A stretch of 52,880 bases of DNA from an uncultured Muribaculaceae bacterium (GTDB taxonomy: Bacteria; Bacteroidota; Bacteroidia; Bacteroidales; Muribaculaceae), in contig CAJUKE010000022.1 of NCBI GenBank assembly GCA_910587075.1, positions 1-52,880 of the forward strand, given 5' to 3'. Positions 40,279 through 49,481 of the stretch are shown here, piece by piece. Both the position numbers and the translations under genes were made by a program. The notes beneath the pieces are model-generated. The model did no database searches, had not been told where the DNA came from, and worked only from the letters and a program-made list of their open reading frames with translations. Each line of letters begins with the position of its first letter. Position 1 is the first letter of the stretch.

Positions 40279-43200
40279 TCAGAGGAGGGCTTTGAGGGTG
40301 GCGGGTGCGGTCGCGGGGGCCTCGACGCGGAGGAGGGCCGGACCGGCGGGGAGGCCGGTGAGGGTCACGGTGGTCGAGGCGAGGCGCTCTATGCGGAGGA
40401 GGCGGCCATCGGCGGCGTAGACGGCGAGGGTGCCTCCAACCGCTGCTTCAGGCACGGTGAGGGTGCGGGTCGCGTGGTCGTAAGTCACTTCGGCGGCGAT
40501 GCTCACGGTTGTAAGGGCGTCGGCGCCGAACACGCGGTCCATCTCCTCGCCCATCAGCGAGTTGAGGTACACTTCGAGGGCGGTATAACCGTCGGCGTTG
40601 CGGCGGTTCTGGTCGGCTACTTCGGGGTCAAGACCGTTGGCGCGCTCCCAGGCGTCGGGTATACCGTCGCCGTCGGTGTCGGCGGGCACCTCGTAATCGG
40701 CGGCGTAGTCGAAGAAACCTTCGGCATCGGCCTCGGTGTCAATTATGCCGGAGCTCTTCCCCTTGGTGGAGCCGCCGTAGGTAACCTTGCCGGTGCGTGC
40801 GTCGTTGGCCACTCGGGCCTCAACCTTGTCGCGGTTGATGGTACCGGCTGTCTCAACAACGGTGTTGAACGCGTCCTCGGCGCTCTGGAAATCCTTAAGC
40901 ATATAGAGCGAGGGCTCATAGTTGCCCTGGTTTCCGGCGAGCGAGTACTTATAATAGGCGTTCCGCGGCACGATACGCTCGGCGGCCTTGATGTCGTCGA
41001 GCTTGTAGAGCTCGGCGGTCATGGCCGACCAGTTGTCGGCGGTGGCGGCGGCACTCGCGGTTGCCACGTTGCCGTCAACGAACCATTTGGCCGGAGCCCA
41101 TGAGGTCGCGCCGTCGCGCGCGCCGGAAGCGTTGACAAACACTACCTTGGTAGCGTTCGAGGCGGGTCCGCGGCGATAGTAGTTGTTGATGAAGTTGCAC
41201 TCGTGGGCGGAGTTCAGGCCGTTGTAGGAGGATACGGGCGCTGTGTTCTCGCCACCGTAGCATCCGCCGTTGTTGCCGTAGTTGTAGTTTACATTGTTGA
41301 TGTACTCCAGGAACACCAGATGGTCCTCGCCGCGGGCGCCGTTGAAGCGGCATGAGCGCGACTGGTTGTGGGCCAGCAGGTTGTGGTGGTAAGTAGCGGG
41401 AGAGCCGCCCCACTGGCAACCATAGCCGCGGTCACCCTTGGAGTGTCCGCCGCGGTAAAGCCCCTCGTGCACGATGCTGTACTGCACGGTGAGGAAGTGG
41501 GAGTCGGCGGTGTTCATATTCTCCTCGACCGACCAGCCGAACGAGCAGTGGTCGAAGATGAAGTTGGAGCAGTTTTCGGCTCCGAGGGCGTTCTCCATCA
41601 TCACGTCGCCGGCGATCGACTTATGGCCGATGCGGAAGCGCACGTTGCGCACGATGAAGTTCTGCGAACCGCCGAGGTTCACCTTGTTGCGGGTGATGGC
41701 GATACCTTCGCCCGGGGCGGTCTGCCCGGCGAGGGTCCAGTCGGCGCGGTTCACGCGGAGCTCGCGGGTGAGGGCGATCTGCCCGCTCACGGCGAACACA
41801 ATCGTCAGGGGCTCATCCTTGTACTGCTCGAAGGCCCAGCGGAGAGTCCCGGCGGAGCCGTCGTCGGCCAGCGAGGTCACGGTAACAACCCGTCCACCGC
41901 GGCCACCCGAGGTGAATTTGCCGAACCCTTCGGCGGTCGGGAACGCGAGCATGCGCACGGCCTCCTTGACCTCGGCGGGCGCGGAGAGAGCGCCGTAGCG
42001 CGACACGGCCTTCACGGTATAGCGCGCCGAGGGGGCGTAACCATCATAGGAGTTCTGCTCGGTGAAGAGCACGGGAACACCCTCGCGCATAACGATATAA
42101 GCGGCGGCAGCGTCGTCGGTCTCCCAGGTGAAGCGGGTACCGTCGATATGGAATCCGGCGGGAGCCGAAGGGGCTTTGAGAATCTTTTCGTAGTCGAACG
42201 GCGTTTTCGAGAAATTGCCGAAGAGGAACGCCGGGTTCATATAGGCTTCGACCTCGGCCTCCGCGGCCTGGCGCGAGAAGGAGGCTCGGCGGCTCACGTC
42301 GGCAAGGGTGCCGTCAGCGTTCATCGAGCGGAACTCATAGAGCGACGAGGAGTTCTCCGAACCGCTCCAGGCAGTCCATCCCGCCGGAGCGATATGCGAA
42401 CCGAGAGTGCAGTTGAGGAACATCGAGCCGGAATTTTCCTGCCAGGGGCGCCCGAGGGTGAACGACGCGGCGGCCACACCATCCTCGGCGGTCAGCGAGC
42501 AGTTGTCAAAGAAGAGTCCGGGGTAGAAATAGGGCTCCGACAGCTCGGGAAAGAGCACGCGGCTCATAGCCATCGCCGACCCGCCGGGGGCGGTAAGGTA
42601 GCCCCCCTTGGAGGCCTTGCGGGCGCGGATTTCGCAGTTGTCAAACCATTCGAGCCCCGCGTCGTAGATAAAATCGACCGTGCCCTCGATCAGGCAGTTG
42701 CGGAAATAGCCGCGGGAGCCGACGTTGGCCTTGTAGGTGTCCTGGTAGCCGGAAACGCGGCAGTTGTTGAACACATGGGCGTCGGCCCCTGTGAAGAGCG
42801 CCTCGGCCTGACCCGCGTTCTCGCCGGCGGTGTTGCGTATGGTGAGGTTCTCGGCGTAGAAACGGGGGGTATAAACGTTGAGGGCGGCGCAGTCGTTGAA
42901 CGTGTTGCCGCTGTTGTTGCCGCGGCCGACACCTGAGGTGATGATAACCGTCTCGCGGTTCTCGCCGATCAGCGAGATAAAGCGCTCGGCCTCACCCTTG
43001 CGCCCGGCGTAGAGATTCTCCTCATAAACACCCGGGCGGATGTAGATAAGTCCGCGGGCCCCGGCGGGCACGGCGTCAATCGCGTCCTGGATTTTGGCGA
43101 AGTCGCCGCTGCCGTCCTGAGCCACCATAAAGAGGCGCACCTCGGCGTTATCGTCGGGAGCCGGCGAGGCGGTGCCGCCGCCGAATTCCGAGAGGTCGGA

Positions 43201-44157
43201 AAGCACACCCGGGTCGTTCACCATATTTTCGCGGGCGAAGCGGGCCTGGTCGGCGGTGAGCTCCGTGCCGTAGATTTTAACTTTGTGCACGCGCGGAGCC
43301 TGCATCTGCCCCAGCGGATTCAGGGCCACGTTGAAGGGGCAGTTGCCGTCGGCGTCGGTCTGCACGGGGTTGGCGAAGTCCTCGCCGTCCCATACGCGCC
43401 AGCGGAGCGACACATCTTCGGCGTTGATCACATTCTCCATGAAGTAACCCTGGTCGCTGAATACGGTCCACCCCTGCTTCTGGCGCTCGGAGCCCATCCA
43501 CACGAGGGGTTTCCAAGGGCCGTCGCCGATTTTGACATCGCACTTGATGCCGCGCCCCCAGGAGGTTGACGACCACGACCACTGCACGCGCTCGACGTAG
43601 GGTATATGGTCGATTTCCATCCAGCCGTGGAGCGAGGTAACGCCGTCGGCCGACGCGTCGCGGCACATCTGCACGAACCCGGCCTCGCCGTGGGTAGGCA
43701 CTCCCGAGGCGTCGCGCTCGATGTTGTCCTCCAGGTAGGTGGTGTGTCCGGCCACGGTCCAGTTGTTGTACGTCGCGGCTGAGTTGCCCGAAGGCTTCTC
43801 GCCTATGTAGTACTGGCGGGCGAAAGCCGCGGTCGTGCCGGCGAACCCGTTGTGCGAGGCGTTGGTCGCGAAAGTGCAGTTGTGGAATACTACCGGGTAC
43901 TTCACCGCGTCGCCGCCGTTGGCGTTGACGTCGATAATGGCGTTGACATACCCCCCGTCGGCGAACGACGGGCAGTCGCGCCCGGTCTCACCCTGCCAGG
44001 AATCGGGCCAGGCGGTATCGGAGAAGTTAATGTCGATGATTTTCGGATGGGTGGCGGAGTCGGACCATCGCTCTACCACCGACGCGGGGTCGGTGTTAGC
44101 CGCCGCGGCCGCGAGAACCGCGGCCGCGGCCACCCCAAGAGAGGCAAAACGTTTCAT
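40279..44157 (-). CDS. Pectin methylesterase-pectate lyase fusion (CE8-PL1)
   Basis: This exported 1292-aa bifunctional enzyme can demethylate pectin and then cleave it. A signal peptide is followed by an unassigned beta-rich domain (about 25-330) with many Trp and Asn. The CE8 domain starts near 340 (VAQDGSGDFAKIQDAIDAVP) and shows GYQDTYK (about 470), GTVDFIYDAG (about 494) and LGRPW (about 567). A fibronectin-III-like module spans about 663-730. The PL1 domain starts near 735 (FPTAEGFGKFTSGGRGG) and has DHCSFGWSVEE near 870. DTDGDGIPDAWE (about 1158) is a calcium-binding loop. The C-terminal domain (VYAADGRLLRI, LPAGPALLRVEA) resembles T9SS sorting domains. Probably co-transcribed with the upstream CE8 gene. 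Confidence 0.92.
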   Translation of the reverse strand: MKRFASLGVAAAAVLAAAAANTDPASVVERWSDSATHPKIIDINFSDTAWPDSWQGETGRDCPSFADGGYVNAIIDVNANGGDAVKYPVVFHNCTFATNASHNGFAGTTAAFARQYYIGEKPSGNSAATYNNWTVAGHTTYLEDNIERDASGVPTHGEAGFVQMCRDASADGVTSLHGWMEIDHIPYVERVQWSWSSTSWGRGIKCDVKIGDGPWKPLVWMGSERQKQGWTVFSDQGYFMENVINAEDVSLRWRVWDGEDFANPVQTDADGNCPFNVALNPLGQMQAPRVHKVKIYGTELTADQARFARENMVNDPGVLSDLSEFGGGTASPAPDDNAEVRLFMVAQDGSGDFAKIQDAIDAVPAGARGLIYIRPGVYEENLYAGRKGEAERFISLIGENRETVIITSGVGRGNNSGNTFNDCAALNVYTPRFYAENLTIRNTAGENAGQAEALFTGADAHVFNNCRVSGYQDTYKANVGSRGYFRNCLIEGTVDFIYDAGLEWFDNCEIRARKASKGGYLTAPGGSAMAMSRVLFPELSEPYFYPGLFFDNCSLTAEDGVAAASFTLGRPWQENSGSMFLNCTLGSHIAPAGWTAWSGSENSSSLYEFRSMNADGTLADVSRRASFSRQAAEAEVEAYMNPAFLFGNFSKTPFDYEKILKAPSAPAGFHIDGTRFTWETDDAAAAYIVMREGVPVLFTEQNSYDGYAPSARYTVKAVSRYGALSAPAEVKEAVRMLAFPTAEGFGKFTSGGRGGRVVTVTSLADDGSAGTLRWAFEQYKDEPLTIVFAVSGQIALTRELRVNRADWTLAGQTAPGEGIAITRNKVNLGGSQNFIVRNVRFRIGHKSIAGDVMMENALGAENCSNFIFDHCSFGWSVEENMNTADSHFLTVQYSIVHEGLYRGGHSKGDRGYGCQWGGSPATYHHNLLAHNQSRSCRFNGARGEDHLVFLEYINNVNYNYGNNGGCYGGENTAPVSSYNGLNSAHECNFINNYYRRGPASNATKVVFVNASGARDGATSWAPAKWFVDGNVATASAAATADNWSAMTAELYKLDDIKAAERIVPRNAYYKYSLAGNQGNYEPSLYMLKDFQSAEDAFNTVVETAGTINRDKVEARVANDARTGKVTYGGSTKGKSSGIIDTEADAEGFFDYAADYEVPADTDGDGIPDAWERANGLDPEVADQNRRNADGYTALEVYLNSLMGEEMDRVFGADALTTVSIAAEVTYDHATRTLTVPEAAVGGTLAVYAADGRLLRIERLASTTVTLTGLPAGPALLRVEAPATAPATLKALL

Positions 44158-44214
44158 AGGTAACGGGAGAGAGTCTGATTAAAGGTAAGATAATGAATGG
44201 TTGGCAATTATACG

Positions 44215-45234
44215 TCAGGGATATACCACGGCGCGGGTCTCCCCCGTCAGCGAGGTGGGATCCCAGTTGTCGTCGCCGCCGAGAATCTCGGGGAGCGAGT
44301 AACCCTCGTCGGAGGTGAGCACCTTGGCCCAGGGCACGCGCTTAGTGGTGTCGGCCCCCTCGCCGGTGCAGCCGTACTCGGCGTAGAAGGCGGTCTTCTC
44401 GCGCTCGGGCTTGCGCCAGTTGTGCCACCCCTCGGGGCGGATATGCCCCCCGACATCGCAGCGGATGAACACGGTCTGGCCGTAGTCGCGCCAGGGGCGC
44501 GAGTACCAGCAGCGCACCGCGGCCGAGTCAGCCGTCAGCTTGCAGTTGGTGAACACATAGCCGTGGCGCTGCCCCTGCGGCGTGGCGGGAGCGGTGATGT
44601 AGCCTCCGGCGCGCTTGCAGTGGATGGTGCAGTCGTCGAAAAGGGCGGTCGACTTGCCGAAAATGAAGTCGACAGTCCCCTCGATGTAGCACCCGGTGTA
44701 ATACTGGCGCCCAGTGCTGTGGGTGTAGAGGGTATCCTGGTTGCCGAGGAAGCGGCAGTTCTTGAACACGGTGCGGTCGCCGCCGACGTAGCAGGCCACG
44801 GCCTGCCCGACATTCCCGGCGGTGTTCTCGAACGTGATGTTCTCGGCGTAGAAGTCAACGGGGAAGATGTAGCAGCTCGACGATCCGGCGGTACCCATCT
44901 CGCGGTCGAAGCGGTTTTTCTTCGAGGCGTAGTCGCCGTAAGTGATCACGGCGTCCCCCTCCCCTATCAGCGAGAGGTTGATTTTAGTCTGGGGTATAAC
45001 GAGCTTCTCCTCGTAGCGCCCCTCCTTCACAAGGATGCGGGTGCGGTACGAGCCGCAGAGGTCGGGCACGGCGTTGACGGCCTCCTGCACGGTGGTGAAG
45101 TCGCCGCTGCCGTCCTTGGCCACTACGAAGTCATATTCGGGGCGCGCGTTCTCGGCCGCTGGTGCCTGCGGAGTCTCGGCGGCGGAGGCCATCGAGGCTA
45201 TGAAGAGTAACAGAAGAGTCAGCTTGGTTTTCAT
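44215..45234 (-). CDS. Pectinesterase (CE8)
   Basis: This single-domain 339-aa pectin methylesterase is the canonical one of the four CE8 enzymes here. A signal peptide (FIASMASAAE) precedes VAKDGSGDFTTVQEAVNAVP, then GNQDTLY (about 162-168) and GTVDFIFG (about 184-191) with the two catalytic Asp residues. YSRPW replaces the usual LGRPW but keeps Arg and Trp. Its ATG overlaps the TGA of the DUF4861 gene (ATGA), so the two are translationally coupled. The CE8-PL1 gene follows 57 nt later. Confidence 0.92.
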   Translation of the reverse strand: MKTKLTLLLLFIASMASAAETPQAPAAENARPEYDFVVAKDGSGDFTTVQEAVNAVPDLCGSYRTRILVKEGRYEEKLVIPQTKINLSLIGEGDAVITYGDYASKKNRFDREMGTAGSSSCYIFPVDFYAENITFENTAGNVGQAVACYVGGDRTVFKNCRFLGNQDTLYTHSTGRQYYTGCYIEGTVDFIFGKSTALFDDCTIHCKRAGGYITAPATPQGQRHGYVFTNCKLTADSAAVRCWYSRPWRDYGQTVFIRCDVGGHIRPEGWHNWRKPEREKTAFYAEYGCTGEGADTTKRVPWAKVLTSDEGYSLPEILGGDDNWDPTSLTGETRAVVYP

Positions 45235-46388
45235 TTCACACTAATTTCAAGAGGGTTGCGGAAGCACATCGCGGCGCGGCGCATAGCCTCCTTCCATTCG
45301 TCGGTATTCGCGGGAGCGGTCGGATTTTTCGACCAGGCCGAGCCCCAGAGGTAGGTGTAGGTGTCGCCGGGCTTGTACTCCGATATGGCGAGCAGGTGGG
45401 CGTCGGCGTCGCGGGCGGGCTCGCTCACGGGCTTATATATAATGGTGTCGGCGGGAGCCACGGCGCCGAGATAGATCACGCCGTTGCCGTTGCGGGGGTT
45501 GTCGGTTGAATCGACGTAAGCCATCCAACCCTCCTTGGCGTTGAAACCGAACTCGCGGGGGTTCTGCTTGTGCACCACGATGCCGGGGGCGAGGCGGCGC
45601 GGGCGGCTCAGGCCGTCGTAGCGGAGCTGCGTGCGGTTGAAGTTCGAGCCCTGGTCGAGGGTAATCACGCGGGTTTCAACCACGTTGGCGTCCTCCTCAG
45701 CCTTGAGGGGGTTATAGGTGAGGCGCACCGAGAAGCGGAGCGGCCCGTTGTCGAGAATCTCGTACTCCTTCCAGCACCAGGGGAAAATAATCTCCCCCTT
45801 GTCGTCGAGGAGCGCGGCGGTGCCGCCGCCGAGGGTGTTGGCCACGATATAGGCATCCATGCCGTTGCCGTGGTCCTTGTGCATCGACTTTTTCTGGGTC
45901 GCGAGCTTGTAGCGGAGTTCGAGCACGAGGGTGTCGACGTTCTTGGTCCATACGTCGTAGCCGAAGCCGCGCTCGCCGCGGGCCTGGAGCGCCGGACCGT
46001 AGGCGGTGTAGGCGGCCTTGTCGTTCTCCCAGTTCATATTATCCTTATGTTCGGGGAAGAAGCGGCCGTAGACGCGGGGCTTCACCGGGGCGGGAGTCCC
46101 CGGCTTTATGGTGTAGACAGCCGAAGCCTTGGCGGCAACCGATGTCGGGAATATCAGAAGGGAGTCGGAAGTGAGCTGGTAAGGCACCTCGTTTCCGGCG
46201 GGATCGGTAACTACGAATCCCGCGTCGCGGAGAGAGCTTTTAAGTTTTTTTACAGGCACTTGCGCCATTTCGCCGTCGCGGTCGAAAGGGAGCGGGTTGC
46301 TGACTGTGACGCGCTGGGCGCTGCCGCATCCGGCCAGGAGGGCCGCCGGGAGGAGCCACAGCAGTGAGAGCTTGGATAAACGGTTCAT
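45231..46388 (-). CDS. DUF4861 lipoprotein
   Basis: A 385-aa lipoprotein (lipobox LLAGC) of the DUF4861 type. The N-terminal portion resembles a small beta-domain (VTVSNPLPFDRDGEMAQVPV), followed by a large beta-sandwich region (YGRFFPEHKDNMNWENDKAAYTAYGP, WCWKEYEILDNGPLRFSVRL) like carbohydrate-active domains. I know of no established activity. It is translationally coupled to a pectinesterase, and the uronate operon lies upstream. This suggests a role in processing or binding pectic oligosaccharides at the membrane. The family name is from memory of the sequence pattern. Confidence 0.75.
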   Translation of the reverse strand: MNRLSKLSLLWLLPAALLAGCGSAQRVTVSNPLPFDRDGEMAQVPVKKLKSSLRDAGFVVTDPAGNEVPYQLTSDSLLIFPTSVAAKASAVYTIKPGTPAPVKPRVYGRFFPEHKDNMNWENDKAAYTAYGPALQARGERGFGYDVWTKNVDTLVLELRYKLATQKKSMHKDHGNGMDAYIVANTLGGGTAALLDDKGEIIFPWCWKEYEILDNGPLRFSVRLTYNPLKAEEDANVVETRVITLDQGSNFNRTQLRYDGLSRPRRLAPGIVVHKQNPREFGFNAKEGWMAYVDSTDNPRNGNGVIYLGAVAPADTIIYKPVSEPARDADAHLLAISEYKPGDTYTYLWGSAWSKNPTAPANTDEWKEAMRRAAMCFRNPLEISVK

Positions 46389-46404
46389 GGATAGATTGTA
46401 AGCA

Positions 46405-46453
46405 TTATAAAAATACGCCTGATACGCGGGACGTCGCGTCCCGCGTATCGGCG
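46405..46453 (-). terminator. Rho-independent terminator of the uxa operon
   Basis: A perfect 13-bp stem (46421-46433 with 46437-46449, loop TCG) is extended by CGCC/GGCG after one bulge. On the minus strand GTATTTTTATAATG follows. It lies between uxaA and the DUF4861 gene, so the latter needs read-through or its own promoter. Confidence 0.75.
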
Positions 46454-46466
46454 AATATAGGTATTG

Positions 46467-47960
46467 TCAGAGTGTCACGCCGGTCTTGAAGATGGCGATT
46501 TCCTTGGCGCCGACCTTCTCGTGGTGGAGCATCTCGCCGGAAGCCACGGCCACCACCTTGTCCATAAGGCGGTCGCACACAACCTCGGCGGCCTCGTCCT
46601 CGACGATGGTGCCGGCGTTGAAGTCAATCCAGTTGTGCTTCTTGGCGGCAAGCTGCGAGTTGGTCGAAATCTTCATCGTGGGCACGAAGGTGCCGAAGGG
46701 GGTGCCGCGCCCGGTGGTGAAGAGCACGATCTGGCACCCCGAGAGAGCCAGCGACGTAGCGGCCACGAGGTCGTTGCCGGGAGCCGTAAGCAGGTTGAGG
46801 CCGTGCTTGGTTACGGGCTGGGCGTAGTTGAGCACGTCGACAACGGCCTGGTTGCCACCCTTCTGCACGCACCCGAGCGATTTCTCCTCCAGGGTGGTGA
46901 TACCGCCAGCCTTGTTGCCCGGCGAGGGATTCTCATAGATAGGCTGGCCGTAGGAGCGGAAGTAACCCTTGAAGTCGTTGATGAGGCTCACGGTCTCGTC
47001 GAACACCTCGGGGGTGCAGGCGCGGTTCATCAGTATGGTCTCGGCGCCGAACATCTCGGGTACCTCGGTAAGAACCGAAGTGCCCCCGCAGGCGATCACG
47101 CGGTCGGAGAGGAGGCCCACCAGCGGGTTGGCCGTGATGCCCGAGAAGCCGTCGGAGCCGCCGCACTTGAGGCCCACCTTCAGCTTGGAGATAGGCAGGG
47201 GCTGGCGGCGGTCGGAGCGCATGCGCTCGATGAGCTTGGAGCAGATTTCGAAGCCGGTCTCTACTTCGTCCTCAACCTCCTGGGAAATAAGGAACTTCAC
47301 GCGGTCGGCATCGTACTCGCCAAGCTGGTCGCGGAGCACCGGGAGCTGGTTGTTCTCGCATCCGAGGCCGAGCACGAGCACGCCCCCGGCGTTGGGGTGC
47401 TTGATCAGCGCGGAGAGGGCCGCGCGGGTGTTGGCGTGGTCCTGGCCGAGCTGCGAGCAGCCGTAGTTGTGGGTGAAGGCGCGCACGTCGTCGATACCCG
47501 TCAGGTCGCATTCGCGGCGGAGGCGCTCAACGATGGCGTTGGCCTGGCCGTTGACGCAACCCACCGTGGGCACGATCCAGAGCTCGTTGCGGATACCCAT
47601 GTCGCCGTTGGCGCGGAGGTAGCCGTTGATTTCGGGGCACGATTCGACCTTCACCTCGGGGATGGCCGTCGGGGTGTAGGTATACTTCAGGTCGTCGCTC
47701 AGGGAGGTGGCCAGGTTGTGGGAGTGGATCCACTCGCCGGCGGCGATGGGAGCCGTGGCGTGGCCGATCGGGTAGCCGTATTTGATTACCGGCTCACCCT
47801 CGGCGATGGGGCGGAGGGCGAACTTATGGCCGCGGGTGATGTCGCTCTGGAGCGTCACTTCGGTGCCTTCGGGAGTCGCGAACACCTCGCCGGCGCGGGC
47901 GTCGTCCGCGAGGACGACAGCCACGTTGTCGGCGGCGTTGATTTTAAGGAAACGCTTCAT
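46467..47960 (-). CDS. uxaA: Altronate dehydratase
   Basis: This 497-aa cytosolic enzyme dehydrates D-altronate to KDG, the last step of the Uxa branch. The N-terminal SAF-type domain (MKRFLKINAADNVAVVL) and the large catalytic domain are fused, as in E. coli UxaA. HNYGCSQLGQD, GLGCENNQ and LKCGGSDGFSGITANP are signature segments with conserved Cys residues. ATG 47960 is preferred over an in-frame GTG at 47969, which lies next to the uxaB stop. It follows uxaB by 13 nt and is last in the operon. Confidence 0.95.
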   Translation of the reverse strand: MKRFLKINAADNVAVVLADDARAGEVFATPEGTEVTLQSDITRGHKFALRPIAEGEPVIKYGYPIGHATAPIAAGEWIHSHNLATSLSDDLKYTYTPTAIPEVKVESCPEINGYLRANGDMGIRNELWIVPTVGCVNGQANAIVERLRRECDLTGIDDVRAFTHNYGCSQLGQDHANTRAALSALIKHPNAGGVLVLGLGCENNQLPVLRDQLGEYDADRVKFLISQEVEDEVETGFEICSKLIERMRSDRRQPLPISKLKVGLKCGGSDGFSGITANPLVGLLSDRVIACGGTSVLTEVPEMFGAETILMNRACTPEVFDETVSLINDFKGYFRSYGQPIYENPSPGNKAGGITTLEEKSLGCVQKGGNQAVVDVLNYAQPVTKHGLNLLTAPGNDLVAATSLALSGCQIVLFTTGRGTPFGTFVPTMKISTNSQLAAKKHNWIDFNAGTIVEDEAAEVVCDRLMDKVVAVASGEMLHHEKVGAKEIAIFKTGVTL

Positions 47961-47973
47961 CGTATTCACTTTC

Positions 47974-49431
47974 TTATTCGTGAGCGGCGAGAAAGTCGTT
48001 GAGTGCCTTCTCCATACCGTCGCGGCGGATGGCGGCGAGGTATTCGGCTACCTTGGCCGAGAAACCGGGCACGGCCTGCTCGAAGCGCTCCACGAAGATG
48101 GGGCTGTCGACGATCTTGGCGACGGTGGCGGGGTAGTCCTTGTCGTCCCACACGCTGTTGATCAGCTCGATGTGCGAAGCGGTGTCCTGGGGCACGAAGT
48201 CGGTGCCGGGGCCGTAGAGCGAGAGCAGGGCGGCGAAGGTGAAGAGCTCGAAGTCGGCCAGCTCACCCTTCTTGGCGTAGGTATCCTTAACGGTGCTCCA
48301 GTTGCGGGCCTCCCACTTCGAGAGGGAGTTCAGGGCGATGGAGCTGAGCATATGCTTGATGTAGGGGTTGTAGAAGCGCTCCAGGATGCTGTCGGCAAAC
48401 TTGCGGAGCTCTTCGGGATCCTCGTCGATCATGGGGAGCACCTCGCGGGCCACCATCGTGTTGACAAACTTGTTGACGGCGGGGTTGTTGAAGGCATCCA
48501 TCACGGTCTCGCAGCCGAGCTGCAGGGCCACGGGCACCATGCCGGTGTGCGAGCCGTTGAGGATGCGCACCTTCTTGTCGCGGAACGACTTGATGGAGGG
48601 CATGAAGAGAACGTGGAGCCCGGCCTTGTCGAGGGGGAGCTCCTCGGCCACAACCTTGTAGCCTTCGCCGCCGATAGCCCAGAGGTGGTAGAGCTCGCCT
48701 TTCACTACGATGTTGTCGTCGAAGCCGATCTCCTCCTTGATTTCGTTGATGGTGTCGCGGGGGAAGCCCGGCACGATGCGGTCAACGAGCGTGTCGCAGA
48801 AGAAGCAGGAGTCCTTGACCCACTGGATGAAGGCGGGTTCCAGTCCGGCCTCTTCGGCGTGGCGGATCACATACTTGCGCAGGGTGGTGCCGTTGTCCTC
48901 GATAAGCTCGCAGCAGATGAACACCAGGCCCTTGGAGGGGTCGCCGTTGAAGTGCTTCCAGCGGCGGTAGAGCAGGTTGGTGACCTTGCCGGGGAACGAC
49001 GAGGGCATATCGGCCATCACGTCGACACCCTCCTCGTAGCGGATACCGGCCTCGGTGGTGTTCGACACGATGAAGCGGAGCTCGGGCGAGGTGATATATT
49101 TTACATAGGTGTCATACTCGTTGGCGGGGGAGAAAGCGTCGGCCACCGACTTCACAAGGCGGATTTCGCGCTTGGGCTGACCCTCCTCGATACCTTCGAG
49201 CACAACGTGGTAGAGGCCGTCTTGCTCCTTGAGGATGTCGATTACCTTGCTCTGGCCGAACAGGGGGGTGAGCAGGGCCACGTTGGTGTCGATCACACCC
49301 TTCTCGTTGGCGATGTCGAGCTGCCAGTCGACGAACGCGCGGAGGAAGTTACCCTCGCCGAACTGGAGGATTTTTACGGGACGCTCCGCCTTGGCGACAG
49401 CGTTCTTATCGAGTTTCTTAATCTCTTTCAT
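47974..49431 (-). CDS. uxaB: Tagaturonate reductase (altronate oxidoreductase)
   Basis: This 485-aa NADH-dependent enzyme of the mannitol dehydrogenase family reduces D-tagaturonate to D-altronate. The N-terminal VKILQFGEGNFLRAFVDWQLD is the Rossmann fold opening shared by UxaB and UxuB. The C-terminal half contains KYLK-like segments for substrate binding. The UxaA and UxaC neighbours support tagaturonate over fructuronate reductase. The gap to uxaA is 13 nt. Confidence 0.94.
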   Translation of the reverse strand: MKEIKKLDKNAVAKAERPVKILQFGEGNFLRAFVDWQLDIANEKGVIDTNVALLTPLFGQSKVIDILKEQDGLYHVVLEGIEEGQPKREIRLVKSVADAFSPANEYDTYVKYITSPELRFIVSNTTEAGIRYEEGVDVMADMPSSFPGKVTNLLYRRWKHFNGDPSKGLVFICCELIEDNGTTLRKYVIRHAEEAGLEPAFIQWVKDSCFFCDTLVDRIVPGFPRDTINEIKEEIGFDDNIVVKGELYHLWAIGGEGYKVVAEELPLDKAGLHVLFMPSIKSFRDKKVRILNGSHTGMVPVALQLGCETVMDAFNNPAVNKFVNTMVAREVLPMIDEDPEELRKFADSILERFYNPYIKHMLSSIALNSLSKWEARNWSTVKDTYAKKGELADFELFTFAALLSLYGPGTDFVPQDTASHIELINSVWDDKDYPATVAKIVDSPIFVERFEQAVPGFSAKVAEYLAAIRRDGMEKALNDFLAAHE

Positions 49432-49481
49432 AGGTATTAATAGGAGTCTTTGAATCTGTAATTTACTCGCTAATCCGCGAT

